Assembly (NCBI GenBank): GCA_028822935.1
Contig: JAPKCM010000002.1
Span: forward strand, 93,047 to 157,046
Source of the DNA: Akkermansiaceae bacterium
GTDB lineage: Bacteria > Verrucomicrobiota > Verrucomicrobiia > Verrucomicrobiales > Akkermansiaceae
Length of the DNA: 64,000 bases
Direction of reading: 5' to 3'
Shown: positions 39,001-49,033 of the stretch, in pieces
Layout: every line of letters begins with the position of its first letter
Numbering within the stretch: the stretch's first letter is position 1
Translations under genes and position numbers: made by a program
Notes under the pieces: generated by a model
Told to the model about the DNA's origin: nothing
Seen by the model: the letters and a program-made list of their open reading frames with translations, nothing else
The model's database searches: none

Positions 39001-42000
39001 ACGTAATGAGACCTTTAGGCGCCAATACCGTCTGGCTCCCCCTCCAGCAATTGGAGAAAATCGATAGCGAACCAAGACACGACCATCTCCAAGATCTCTC
39101 GTAGATCGCTCATTAATGGATTCAGCAAGCACACTCCATGAACTCAGATCGAGCGAGCTCTCAACATGATAGATTAGGTCATCTGCAGCGAGATTCCGGG
39201 TAAAAGTGAACACCGGAGATTCCCCGGGAAATTCGATAGTTGGTAAGATCGTCGGGTTGAAATCGAGGTCTGATGACCCGTAGGCATACTCAAGTAATGC
39301 GGGAATTGAATCCTGATCCAAATCAGCATGAGCATCCCCGGAAAACCGGGTTGCATCACTTTCTCCGGGATTTCCCCCGGCCGAGACACTCGCTCTCCAG
39401 CTCGTCGCGTCACTATGAACAGGGAGCGTTTCCGGGGCCATAAGGACCAAAGAAGACCCACCTCCGTCAGGACTCGTGGGCCAACCTCCGGCATCATCGT
39501 AAATAAAATCCTGAATGACCGTTTCATTCATCCCCAACAAAACAAGCCGCTCTCCTCCGTCGTCAAGCTTCCCGCTGTATTGACCGGCCACCGGGTGGTC
39601 CGGTCCGTAGCGAGCTGCGAATGCCGTAAAATCCTCAACCAGCAACACTCTTTCGCCGGGAATCAAACTCGCTCCAAACGGAAACACAAAATTGATTCCT
39701 TCGGTAAACTTTACCCCGCTGAGTTCAAGGGTGTCCGTTCCGGAAGCGTTTATCAGCTCGAGGTAATCATGCTCCGTCCCTCCTTCCGCGTGATACATAA
39801 TTTCTGAAACTACGAGATTTTCAGCAGAAGCCGGAACCCCGACGACAAAAGACGCACCAACTAATGCCGACCACTCTCCCTTTTCCAATGTCCGGGCACG
39901 AATGATGCCGGTGGATTCCAGATTAATGACGTCCGAGTATCGGACAGCCGATGGTGAGATCCCAACTGATGCGGAACTTCCGGCAAGCAGTTGGGGACTG
40001 ATTAAAAAATCACTACTATTAATTCCCTGGTTCAAACCATGAATCGCCAAAATATTTTCTCCTATCCGAAGCTGGTCAATATGCCCGGAAATATTAAAAG
40101 GGATCGCATTCACCGCCTGAAGATCGGGATGACTCTGGGTGGCCCCGGACTGCCAACCCGGAACCGCAGGTTCATTCACGGCGGCCACCTGCACGCCATT
40201 GAGATAGACGATAAATCCATCATCGTATCGCATCTTTAAAATTAACGAAGCAATCTCCGAAAGGGTCTCCTCATTGGCAATCTTAAAGGGCATCCGGAGA
40301 TAGAGTGATTCGTTTTCTCCAAACATTGCCAAAGCCGAATACCCGATCAGAGCCTCGTAACTCGAGGCGATTGTTTCGTAGCCAACTCCACCAACGCCAA
40401 CTCCCCACGCACCATCATCGAACCCGGCGTCTTTCCAGTCAGAGCCAGGGTCATCAGCGCTTGGAACGACAACTCTCACTTCGTCCCCTTCTGCAAGCAG
40501 GACTGTTTCGACTCCACTCTGAGCAGGAACCCGTGGATCACTTCCATCGGTCGTGTAATAAATCGTCCCACTTTCTGACCCGGTCAGCCCCAGTTGAAAA
40601 CCATGGGAGACCATTCCTCCAAACTGACTTAGGGTTGGGGCGTCAATATCGGGATAGAGTCCTTGCTGTTGAAACTGTGATAGGACAACTTCCGATCTCT
40701 CCGAGAACCAGTTTTGCAGCAAATTGTTTCTCAAAGTCTGAAATTCATTAAAGACAGTATAGGGGGTTGATTTGCGATAGTCACCCCACCGAGCCGACTC
40801 GGCAATGAGTGCGGATTCAATCTCCCCGGTGAGTTCCATCCAAAGTGAAGCCGGAACGTTGCGCTCTGGAAAAAGAGGGTCCCACTGGGGATTTTTCGAG
40901 TCAACGTGTAGCACCCCGCCGTTAAAGAACGCCTTGTGAAGGCGGTCCGCGAAGAGTCGGCGATACTCCGGATTGGATTTAAGCGCATGATGAAATTTGG
41001 TCGGTGAATCATCGTCGCGTCCATGAGGAGTGGTCCGATTCAGGTTCACGGAATTTTTCATTCCGTGCTCGTTGTCCCAATCATAGAACTTCCATCCACC
41101 ACTGGCTCCGCTTCGATCAAAGCCCATGTAAAAATTACCCGGCCAATCATCCGCTGCCGCGTACATGTTGTGGATCATGTAATCGATGAGCATTTCCACA
41201 TCAATCGCCTCCAAGACCGCCGCATAGTCCTCCGGGTTGGAAAGATCACGATAGCCGGCATTCCAATTGTTCGGGTTATTTTGAATGAGCGCAAGAAGCT
41301 CACGATAGGAAGTGATAGTTCCATCGAGCACCTCCTCATGATTTTTTATGGCATCCCAGTTCTCCTTATCTCCCCCGTAGTGGGATTCCCCGTGGGCCCC
41401 ATCCGGCCGCTCGGTCGGATTATAGACCCCCCAGTAAAGGCCATTGATAAACAGGTGAACCCAATTGCCATCAGGCGAGGCATGTCCCATCCGCCGATGG
41501 GTTTCGCGAGCCCAGGCATCTCTGACAAACTGCCCCATCCGGTTTCGCTCCGAGTTGTAGACCCATCCATCCTGTGAATTTGAACGCAGCACGATGGTGT
41601 CAAACTCAGACGGACTATCCTCCCCAAAAAAGGGATAGCGGAGCTTCGATTCGCCATATATTTTTCGAAACGCCAGCCGCAGTGAATGCTTGGGATTTGC
41701 CGAAGCATTTCGCGAGGTATTCCCCTGAACCCTCACCCCGCAATCAATTTGAAATGGTTCTCCCTCGAAGCCCTCCGGGAAGATGAATTCAGCGGAACAA
41801 GCACGCTCCCAAGACGCCCCGCGGGCGGTGCTGTTCCGATAGATTCCTGAAGGGCCAAACCAATCATCTACCTTCATCACCAAAGACATCGCGGGAAGCT
41901 CCAACAAGGCATCACGGACCACCGCTTTTGCGTCTTCGAGCTCAAAGTCCGGGGCACCCGCAACCAATGCCAAATCGGACGGATCATTCTCCATGCCATA

Positions 42001-43392
42001 ATCAGCGCCCGTCCAGGTCGATGGGAAACCAACGGGATCGGAAGGCTGATTGACGACATCTCCAACAAAGAGATAGGTGTGGGTGTCGATATTGCTTGGC
42101 TGAAAACCCTCCTTGAATGCTGCAGCTCGCAGAGTCGTTGTTCCCGTGACAGAGACCCCGGCCCCTCCCGGGTAGGCCAAGCCATTGGCAAGAGTTGGTT
42201 CTGATCCGTCAATGGTGTAGCGGATTGTTGCCTCCGCAAGACTGGTCTCAATCGTGACCAATATCGGAGCATCGTAAAATCCTCGATCCGGATGAAATGA
42301 GGTATCGCCAACAAAGCCCGCATAGCCTGCGGCACTATTGCTCAATCCGGGAGTGGGGCGATCCAGGTAGCCCACTCTAAGGGGGAGTTCACTCCCAAAA
42401 AGCCCGTAACTCACATCGGTTTCTTGCGGGGGGAATTCCGCGAACTCGCTGGCAATTTCAAACCCACCGCCGCCATCGGGCTTCAGCAGAGCGAGATAGC
42501 CTCCGCCCTTACTCAACTTAAAACCAGCGTGTAGATTCCCCTGGGGATCGACATACCCGTCCTGCCCGGAGGCAAAAATCACCAAAAATTCATTGGGAGC
42601 GAGAGAAAGAGACGGAAACACCCACCCTTCCGATTGCTCCCTTGAAGAAGTCAATGACCAGTCTTTAAGATCAACACTTTCTGTCGTGGAGTTCCAAATT
42701 TCAATCCAATCAGAGGATTTTCCATCCCCGTCATTTAGCGAATCATCATTCGACGCCATGAACTCACTGATCACTACTTCGGTCAAAACCAGAGGAAGCG
42801 TTACGGAACGCTCCCGCAATTGGTAGGCATTCAAAAACTGTGACCCGGTGCTGGCATCAAAGGTCAGGGCCTGCGTGGTCGCATCGGCAGTGAAAATTCC
42901 CGTCGCATAAACCGGCTCACCGGTCTCGGTCAAAGTGACGCCCGCTCCCGTCTCATCAAAAATGGTGACACTCCGATTGACGGTGTTGTGATAGTAGAAA
43001 AATTGAATCTCGTAATCCAAACCAAGCGTCAACCCGGTCAAGAGGGCGGTTTGAGGATCTACGCCGCTGCGATAGGCGATGGTATCCGAAAGCTCGTTGA
43101 TTCCCGGACCGGGCAACTTTCCACTCTCGCCCGTGTTATAATTCAAGCCCACAAGATGAGTCGGAGATTCCGACGCGCTGAAATCGATCGCAAGAAATTG
43201 GACGCCATTCACCACCGGAGACGAAGCAGAGGCATTTCCGAAGTTGCATGCCTCCAGGAGACGGCCTTCGTTCCTCACGACCTCACCACCAGAGACCACT
43301 CCACTTGTCCATGAAATGGACGCCGCAAGGCCTGCTTCCGCGGCATAGACATACAGAACCAAACGAATCAGAAATGAACTAAGGCGAGGCAT
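38998..43392 (-). CDS. CotH-kinase surface protein with lamin-tail domains (1464 aa)
   Basis: A signal peptide (LIRLVLYVYAAEAGLAAS) is followed by an N-terminal beta domain (25-200). A lamin-tail domain lies at 205-350 (VVISEFMASNDDSLNDGDGK, SDWIEIWN), and a chitobiase-like segment at 360-450 (IRYTIDGSEPT). The CotH kinase region spans about 500-870 (CGVRVQGNTSRNASANPKHS, GGWKFYDWDNEHGM near 770 as the active-site-like WD motif). A second chitobiase-like segment follows (IYYTTDGSDPRVPAQ), then a jelly-roll region (MRYDDGFIVYLNGVQVAAVN) and a second lamin-tail domain (about 1220-1360). The overall plan matches the 1640-residue protein, but the N-terminal domain differs. It lies 17 bases after a porin gene, so it is probably cotranscribed. 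It may phosphorylate surface or secreted proteins. Confidence 0.9.
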   Translation of the reverse strand: MPRLSSFLIRLVLYVYAAEAGLAASISWTSGVVSGGEVVRNEGRLLEACNFGNASASSPVVNGVQFLAIDFSASESPTHLVGLNYNTGESGKLPGPGINELSDTIAYRSGVDPQTALLTGLTLGLDYEIQFFYYHNTVNRSVTIFDETGAGVTLTETGEPVYATGIFTADATTQALTFDASTGSQFLNAYQLRERSVTLPLVLTEVVISEFMASNDDSLNDGDGKSSDWIEIWNSTTESVDLKDWSLTSSREQSEGWVFPSLSLAPNEFLVIFASGQDGYVDPQGNLHAGFKLSKGGGYLALLKPDGGGGFEIASEFAEFPPQETDVSYGLFGSELPLRVGYLDRPTPGLSNSAAGYAGFVGDTSFHPDRGFYDAPILVTIETSLAEATIRYTIDGSEPTLANGLAYPGGAGVSVTGTTTLRAAAFKEGFQPSNIDTHTYLFVGDVVNQPSDPVGFPSTWTGADYGMENDPSDLALVAGAPDFELEDAKAVVRDALLELPAMSLVMKVDDWFGPSGIYRNSTARGASWERACSAEFIFPEGFEGEPFQIDCGVRVQGNTSRNASANPKHSLRLAFRKIYGESKLRYPFFGEDSPSEFDTIVLRSNSQDGWVYNSERNRMGQFVRDAWARETHRRMGHASPDGNWVHLFINGLYWGVYNPTERPDGAHGESHYGGDKENWDAIKNHEEVLDGTITSYRELLALIQNNPNNWNAGYRDLSNPEDYAAVLEAIDVEMLIDYMIHNMYAAADDWPGNFYMGFDRSGASGGWKFYDWDNEHGMKNSVNLNRTTPHGRDDDSPTKFHHALKSNPEYRRLFADRLHKAFFNGGVLHVDSKNPQWDPLFPERNVPASLWMELTGEIESALIAESARWGDYRKSTPYTVFNEFQTLRNNLLQNWFSERSEVVLSQFQQQGLYPDIDAPTLSQFGGMVSHGFQLGLTGSESGTIYYTTDGSDPRVPAQSGVETVLLAEGDEVRVVVPSADDPGSDWKDAGFDDGAWGVGVGGVGYETIASSYEALIGYSALAMFGENESLYLRMPFKIANEETLSEIASLILKMRYDDGFIVYLNGVQVAAVNEPAVPGWQSGATQSHPDLQAVNAIPFNISGHIDQLRIGENILAIHGLNQGINSSDFLISPQLLAGSSASVGISPSAVRYSDVINLESTGIIRARTLEKGEWSALVGASFVVGVPASAENLVVSEIMYHAEGGTEHDYLELINASGTDTLELSGVKFTEGINFVFPFGASLIPGERVLLVEDFTAFAARYGPDHPVAGQYSGKLDDGGERLVLLGMNETVIQDFIYDDAGGWPTSPDGGGSSLVLMAPETLPVHSDATSWRASVSAGGNPGESDATRFSGDAHADLDQDSIPALLEYAYGSSDLDFNPTILPTIEFPGESPVFTFTRNLAADDLIYHVESSLDLSSWSVLAESINERSTRDLGDGRVLVRYRFSPIAGGGARRYWRLKVSLR

Positions 43393-43409
43393 GGCCGATT
43401 ATCTTGATC

Positions 43410-44666
43410 CTAAAAAAAGAATCGTCCACTAAAGATCAGCGTATTGGTGTCGACGTCGGCTATGGCAGTCCGATCAAGCTTGATCAAAGGGATGAAGCTA
43501 CGGTTATAGACATACTCCATACTCAGAGCAAAATTCGGGGTGACGAAAGTCTCAACACTAGCTGCAAGCTGCTGCAAACTCTCCCACTCATCTCCCTCAT
43601 TTCCCAACTTTCCGCGACCATAAACCAAAGAAAACCGAGTCGGCTTATCTAAAACGTCGGTATCATACGCGGCACCCAAAGTCACAGCCTGCACCGAGGC
43701 ACCACTTGCTGGCCAATCACGCTCATTCTGACTAACCTCAGCCATTAAAGAGACTGGGCCCTTTTGCCACTCGGTCCATGCATTGATTACTCCATTTCGC
43801 TCACGAGTGCTTAATGGATTAGAATCTACACCCGGATGATTGGCATTATCACTGTCGTAGATGCTTGAGTAAAGATAGCCACCTCCTATCGAAACATCCC
43901 ACTGGCCAACATTCATATCATACTCACCACTGATAGCAAAATTACTAAGGAACGACTCATCCGGCGTATCTGCAACGCGAAGCTGGCGCCCTCCATTCAT
44001 CGCCGTAAAAGCCACTTTCCAATTGCTTGCCACGTAACCCAACTCTGCAGCGACATCCCGTGTGTCGGCCTGATAAAAGTGATTGTTCACTGAGTGAGTG
44101 ATCGGATTATAAGCCCCATTATGGCCGAAGTTGACGGACATTTTACCTACCGATAAATACCACGGGTTCTGCGAAAGATCCCCAAAAGTCACGAAGGCCT
44201 CACGAATCTGGGCATTCTCCTGCCTTGGGAATTGAAGATCGGTGTAAATCCCGCGGACAAAAATCCGAGCCGAATCGGTCGGTGCATAGGTCAACCCGAG
44301 CGTTGCAACATCCAAAATATCCTCTTGCCCGCTCCGTCCTGAATCATGTTGGCTTGGAAAGCGACCAAGGATTGGAAACTTTCCCGCTGTATCAGTCCGC
44401 TCCTGATAGTGAGAGTAAACAGCGTGGCCGGAGAGGTAAATTTTGCCAGTCTCAAGCAGGCCATCGCGGTAGGACTCCAGGATATACTGGGATTTGTTTC
44501 CAATGATTTCTTGCTGATTCAGAATACTTTTCGAGTAATCTAGCTTTGTGTCCAGTAGCCACTCGCTGGGAAAAAGATCATCAGTAACTGAGCCCGCAGA
44601 CGTAAGCGGAGCGACTGAAAGAGTTATCAAAAGGGCGTAAATTAACCGTTCTTTTGAAACCGCCAT
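43410..44666 (-). CDS. LbtU-like outer-membrane porin
   Basis: A 418-residue protein with signal peptide (LIYALLITLSVAPLTSAG). The beta-barrel text has alternating hydrophobic residues and frequent aromatic girdle residues (WYLSVGKMSVNFGHNGAYNP, VSIGGGYLYSSIYDSDN, RFSLVYGRG). The protein ends in phenylalanine (FSGRFFF), as expected of outer-membrane barrels inserted by BamA. The segments NPITHSVNNHFYQADTRDVA and LGYVASNWKVAFTAMNGG resemble the LbtU siderophore-porin family of Legionella. It may import small anions or siderophores. It is the first gene of an operon with the CotH gene that follows. Confidence 0.85.
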   Translation of the reverse strand: MAVSKERLIYALLITLSVAPLTSAGSVTDDLFPSEWLLDTKLDYSKSILNQQEIIGNKSQYILESYRDGLLETGKIYLSGHAVYSHYQERTDTAGKFPILGRFPSQHDSGRSGQEDILDVATLGLTYAPTDSARIFVRGIYTDLQFPRQENAQIREAFVTFGDLSQNPWYLSVGKMSVNFGHNGAYNPITHSVNNHFYQADTRDVAAELGYVASNWKVAFTAMNGGRQLRVADTPDESFLSNFAISGEYDMNVGQWDVSIGGGYLYSSIYDSDNANHPGVDSNPLSTRERNGVINAWTEWQKGPVSLMAEVSQNERDWPASGASVQAVTLGAAYDTDVLDKPTRFSLVYGRGKLGNEGDEWESLQQLAASVETFVTPNFALSMEYVYNRSFIPLIKLDRTAIADVDTNTLIFSGRFFF

Positions 44667-45471
44667 GGACTAACGTGAGATAGGATGAATGTTTACGCCA
44701 GTCTTTTTCAACACGGAAGTGCGCGAGTCAGTTGCTGAGGAAGATCTCATTAGGAGGTTTGGTGTCGAGGTATTTCCGGGGGCGCTAGTTGAGTTTGACA
44801 CGTGTGAGAACCCGCTTGCTCTGGGATCTGCTCTCTGCCTAGTTTCGTTTATGCGGAAGTCGCGTTGGCTTGCTCCTTGGAAGGATGATCCTCAGGAGAG
44901 GGGATTCACTAGCTCGCCGCCTGCCCGAGGCCATTCTACCAATGTCTCGAAGCGCAAGTCGCTCCGAGGCATTTGCGACTTTATCAATCTGACTTTGGAT
45001 CCATCGCAGCCATGGGGTGTCATCCACTATTGTGTTGCTCTGCTCACGGAGGGAGATCGTTTATATCAGTGATAAAACCTCTCGCCGTTGAGATCGAATG
45101 GACCGATGGAGAGAACAAATCGACCCGCCGAATCACTCCATGACAGAGGCGTGACGCGGGAGTCATCCCAAAAAATATGCCAAAAAATATGCCGGGCATA
45201 GAGCAAGAGGGAATCTCCTTAATCCAAGCAACGACGGTGATTTTATGTCAGGGTGGTGCGGGGCAGAATGGCGCAGGAATGGGCCTTTTCGGTAGATCGT
45301 TGGCGGGGAGCCTGGCGTCTCAGACGAAAACCTGGGTAGAAACTTGGCGCTTCTGAAGCTGCCGAAGGGGCAGTCTTTGTCATGCGGGAATGAGAGAAGT
45401 CGGCGACGATTCCACAATTTTCGTCATTTTATAAGGGACAAAAATAGGGATGTGACGCTTTTATAGTCAGG
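44667..45471. other. 800-base intergenic region, no well-supported gene
   Basis: A frame at 44689-45072 (127 residues, MFTPVFFNTEVRESVAEEDL at its start) is open but has no ribosome site or recognised family, and its later part is of low quality. Two direct copies of CCAAAAAATATG occur at 45169-45190. The rest holds no clear structure; the promoter of the porin operon must lie near 44680. Confidence 0.4.
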
Positions 45472-46413
45472 ATGAAGCAGGTCTTAGGTCTTATTGTTGG
45501 TATCGTGGTCGGAATTGTGGGTGGGGTAATGTTCTCTGAGAGCATCGCGCCGGAGGAGGGGTCGCCCGAGGAGCGACTTGAGATGACAGAGAAGGATCTC
45601 CGAAAGGCGCAAGGGGAGATCCGGGCGCTCGTGGCGAGCGGGCATCGGAATGAGAAGCGGAAGGTGGGCGACGGGGTGCGCAATATGATGTGGCGGATCA
45701 GAAATGGGGAAGATGTGAGCTTCGACGATGTCTTTGTCACGATGAAGCCGTGGATGCGGGAAATGACGCCCCTTTTTGAGCGGATTCGAAGGGTCAATGA
45801 GGATGAGTGGGCCGATACGATGTCGGGTCGTTGGTCGAGTGATTATGATTTGGACGATGGAGAAAAGGAACGCTTGAGTGAGTGGTTTAAACAGCGAAGC
45901 AAGGAGCGGGCGATGAAGTTTGCCGAGGTGGTGGGTAGCGATGAAAGTGGCTTTGTCGACTTCGTGCAGTCGACGGAATACGATTGGCGGGATGCCGAGG
46001 GGGCGGAGGTCTTAATCGAAGGGATGCTGGAGGGCGAGGAGTTGGAGAAATTCAAACTTGAGCGGCTGAATGAGCGTCACGAAAGTGTACAGGATGAGGC
46101 ACACCGGAATCTTACGCGCTTGGATCAGATTGTGGAGTTGGATGAGGAGCAGCATTTTGAATTGTTCGGAGTATTGGCGCGCGGATCGGATGACTACCGC
46201 GATGGCATGGAATTTGATGGCATGGAATCGGGAACATCGCAGCTGGATCAAGGCGGGAGGAATCGCGCGATTGAGGATGTCCTTCGCCCGGAGCAGCGTG
46301 ATTTACTCGATGCCCATCGGGAAGAGCGTCTCAAGAAAGCGGAGAGCGATATGGCGAAGATGGGGCTGACGCTGCCGAACAATTGGGATGCACTGGAAGG
46401 AGATCGTTTCTGA
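45472..46413 (+). CDS. membrane-anchored acidic coiled-coil protein, function unknown
   Basis: A 313-residue protein. One N-terminal membrane helix (VLGLIVGIVVGIVGGVMFSE) is followed by a strongly charged, mostly helical part: GSPEERLEMTEKDLRKAQGE, YDLDDGEKERLSEWFKQRSK, RLDQIVELDEEQHFELFGVL. I do not recognise a family. Its stop and the ABC-ATPase start share bases (TGATG), so it leads a four-gene operon. The layout, a small anchor ahead of an ABC-2 exporter, suggests a periplasmic or regulatory accessory, but that is inference. Confidence 0.75.
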   Translation: MKQVLGLIVGIVVGIVGGVMFSESIAPEEGSPEERLEMTEKDLRKAQGEIRALVASGHRNEKRKVGDGVRNMMWRIRNGEDVSFDDVFVTMKPWMREMTPLFERIRRVNEDEWADTMSGRWSSDYDLDDGEKERLSEWFKQRSKERAMKFAEVVGSDESGFVDFVQSTEYDWRDAEGAEVLIEGMLEGEELEKFKLERLNERHESVQDEAHRNLTRLDQIVELDEEQHFELFGVLARGSDDYRDGMEFDGMESGTSQLDQGGRNRAIEDVLRPEQRDLLDAHREERLKKAESDMAKMGLTLPNNWDALEGDRF

Positions 46414-47360
46414 TGTCAGCGGGTGCGATTGAAATCAAAGACTTGCGAGTAGACTACGGCGACTTTGTCGCGGTGAATGACATTTCGCTGAGCGTGCCCT
46501 ATGGAGAGGTTTTTGGGCTTGTCGGGCCCAATGGGGCGGGCAAAACGAGCACTTTTCGTGTTCTTGCGACGCTCATGGAGCCGACCTATGGCGAGGTGAG
46601 CCTGGCGGGGATCGATATTTTAGAAAACACCGAACGGGCTCGCGAAGTGATCGGCTACATGCCGGATCTGGCTCCGGTGCCATCGGATCTCAAACTGTGG
46701 GAGTTCCTCGATTTTCATGCGGATACCCATCGACTTGGGAATCGCAAGGAACGGCGGGCGAGGGTTGATGAATGTCTCGATATTGTGAACCTGACTGAAA
46801 AGGAGAATGCTTGGTGTAAGGCGCTTTCGCGCGGCCAGACCCAGCGACTGGTGCTTGCGAAAACTTTGATGCATCGGCCGTCGGTGATGATTCTCGATGA
46901 GCCTGCGAGTGGGCTGGATCCGCTTTCGCGCCGTGAGATGCGGCATGCCTTGCAGAAGCTTGCCAAGGGTGGCGCGACGGTGCTGGTGAGCTCGCACATT
47001 CTCACCGAGCTTGCGGAAATGTGTTCGTCACTCTGTGTCATGAACGAGGGGAATCTCCTGGCATCGGGCACGGCGGAACAAGTACGCGAGAAGCTTGGAA
47101 AAAAGGAGAGATCAGTGCGGGCGACATTTCTAGCAGAGAACGAAGCGGTGCTCAGCTGGCTGAGGACGGATTCGCGGATTTCGGAAATTCAAGCCGATGG
47201 TCCGGAGGTGACGTTTCACTTCGTCGGAAACGATGAAGAGCAAGTGGGCTTTTTGAGCACGCTGGCTTCAGGCGGATTTGGGCTCAAAGCGTTCGAAGAA
47301 GAGGGGTCGTCATTTGAAGACATTTTAGTGCAAGTTGCGGAGGGAAATCGAAAATCATGA
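46413..47360 (+). CDS. ABC-2 type transporter ATP-binding protein
   Basis: The start is ATG 46413, in the TGATG overlap, giving MSAGAIEIKDLRVDYGDFVA; a longer frame from 46383 is unlikely. Walker A is GLVGPNGAGKTSTF, the signature region is LSRGQTQRLVLAKTL, Walker B is SVMILDEPASGLDPLSR and the switch is VSSHILTE. Its 315 residues with a C-terminal extension resemble the CcmA/NatA-type drug or lipid exporters. It is cytoplasmic and pairs with the permease just downstream, overlapping it by four bases (ATGA). Confidence 0.95.
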   Translation: MSAGAIEIKDLRVDYGDFVAVNDISLSVPYGEVFGLVGPNGAGKTSTFRVLATLMEPTYGEVSLAGIDILENTERAREVIGYMPDLAPVPSDLKLWEFLDFHADTHRLGNRKERRARVDECLDIVNLTEKENAWCKALSRGQTQRLVLAKTLMHRPSVMILDEPASGLDPLSRREMRHALQKLAKGGATVLVSSHILTELAEMCSSLCVMNEGNLLASGTAEQVREKLGKKERSVRATFLAENEAVLSWLRTDSRISEIQADGPEVTFHFVGNDEEQVGFLSTLASGGFGLKAFEEEGSSFEDILVQVAEGNRKS

Positions 47361-49030
47361 GTGAAGAATTGCAGCGGGGAAAAATAGTCCCTTTTTGGAA
47401 GATCTGGGCGAATCCCATTGTGCGGCGCTACGCCCGGAGTCGTCTGAGACCCGTGAGTTTGGGAGGAGTCCTGCTCGTTTTTGTTCTGATTGCGGCCTTC
47501 ATCTTTTTTAGTATCAGGCAAGGTGCCATGGGACAGGGGAAGCTGGAGCTAATGTATGCGGCGCGTCTTCCGATTGTTCCCTTGCTGGTCCTGCAGGGGT
47601 TGATTTTATTCATGTTAGGCACGGGTCAAGTAGCTGGTGCAATGACGGCGGAGGCGGATGAGGGGGTGCTCGAGTATCAGCGTCTGGCGCCAATGACTCC
47701 GCTGGCCAAAGTGGTGGGCTATTTGTTTGGCCTGCCGATTCGCGAATGGGTTATTTTTGCGGCGACGATGCCCTTCTCCATCTTTTCGATGTGGCAGGGG
47801 AAAGTTCCTCTCGGAGTTTGCCTGGAGATCTATTCGGTCTTCATCGTGGCAGGGGTGCTGTATCATCTGACCGGACTTCTGGCGGGCACGGTGATGAAAA
47901 ATCGGCGTTGGGCTTTTCTGGGGTCGATGGGGCTCGTCTTCTTGCTCTACACCGTTCTTCCGCAGGTGGCGAAGTTCGGCTTGGTCTATTTTAAATACTT
48001 CACTATTTTGCCGGTGGTCGAAGAGAGTTTCGCTTACTTCGTGCCGCGCTCGGCGCAGATGATGATCCAGACAGTGCAAGATTTGGTCCCGATGGCTCGC
48101 TTTTTTGGCCTGAATTTTCCTCAAGTGGTGTTTACGCTGATCTCGCAGGGGATTCTCATTTTGGCGATGTCGACGATGCTGTGGAGGAGGTGGCGGCGCA
48201 ACGAATCGCACCTTTTGGGGAAGATCGGAGCGGTGGGGCTTTTTGGTTGGGTGCAGCTCGTGATTTTGGGGAATGCGCTTCCCCTGATTGAGACGGGGCA
48301 ATTGTTTCCATCGCGCGAATTCGGCCGCCGCTTTGGCCGCTTCGCCGGCGTGGATCCTGCGAATTGGCAGCCGGAGGCGTGGGAGATTTTCATGATGATC
48401 GGGATCTTCGGAGTGGTGACCCTCGCCATGATTTGGGTGATGAGTTTTTTGATTATTCCAGATGAGGAAGGTCAGGTGCGCGGGTGGCGACGGGTAAGGA
48501 AACAGGGACGGAGCCGCCTCTCGGTTTTCTCTGATCCGGCAACCGCGACGCCCTGGGTGTTTTTCATGGTGGCGATCGGTTCAGTGGGGTGGTTTACCTT
48601 TTCCAAGGCGATCGTGGGTTCGCGTTGGTTCCCGGAATTTCAGCTGAGTCCGATGGCGCTGCTTGCGATTGTAATGGTGCTCTTTACCGGGGGGATTTTG
48701 GTGCAGACGATTCTCGAGACGAAAGGACGTAAGTTTACCATCCTGGCGATCATTCTTGGGGGAGTTCTGCCTCTGATGCTGGGGATGATTGCGGTTCTGA
48801 CCAAAGACGAACTCCTGCCAGCGGGAGTTTGGTTGATCGGAATCAGCCCGGTGTCATGGGCGATGTATGCCTCGCAAGTGGTGGTGCCGATCGATGACAT
48901 GCCTGCGGATGTGATCCGAGGGATTCCCCTGGCCTTTTGGTTCTGGCAGGGAGTGGCGGTTTTGCTTAGCCTCTGGATGTTGAATCTCTTAAGAAAAACT
49001 CGAAAAGAGATCGCTGAAAAAACGAAGTGA
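47357..49030 (+). CDS. ABC-2 type permease
   Basis: A 557-residue integral membrane protein. A basic start (FWKIWANPIVRRYARSRLR) precedes multiple hydrophobic helices, including VLLVFVLIAAFIFFSI, LVLQGLILFMLGTGQVAG, VIFAATMPFSIFSMW, FLLYTVLPQVAKFGLVYF and IWVMSFLIIPD. The later half (ATPWVFFMVAIGSVGWFTFS and following) has four more. The design matches large single-chain ABC-2 permeases with 10-12 helices. It is coupled to the ATPase gene by a 4-base overlap. The exported substrate is unknown. Confidence 0.9.
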   Translation: MSEELQRGKIVPFWKIWANPIVRRYARSRLRPVSLGGVLLVFVLIAAFIFFSIRQGAMGQGKLELMYAARLPIVPLLVLQGLILFMLGTGQVAGAMTAEADEGVLEYQRLAPMTPLAKVVGYLFGLPIREWVIFAATMPFSIFSMWQGKVPLGVCLEIYSVFIVAGVLYHLTGLLAGTVMKNRRWAFLGSMGLVFLLYTVLPQVAKFGLVYFKYFTILPVVEESFAYFVPRSAQMMIQTVQDLVPMARFFGLNFPQVVFTLISQGILILAMSTMLWRRWRRNESHLLGKIGAVGLFGWVQLVILGNALPLIETGQLFPSREFGRRFGRFAGVDPANWQPEAWEIFMMIGIFGVVTLAMIWVMSFLIIPDEEGQVRGWRRVRKQGRSRLSVFSDPATATPWVFFMVAIGSVGWFTFSKAIVGSRWFPEFQLSPMALLAIVMVLFTGGILVQTILETKGRKFTILAIILGGVLPLMLGMIAVLTKDELLPAGVWLIGISPVSWAMYASQVVVPIDDMPADVIRGIPLAFWFWQGVAVLLSLWMLNLLRKTRKEIAEKTK

Positions 49031-49033
49031 CCC

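Noticed and set aside
44689..45072. 127-residue frame upstream of the porin
   Set aside because: Not called as a gene: no ribosome site, no family and mixed-quality sequence; only noted in the intergenic entry.
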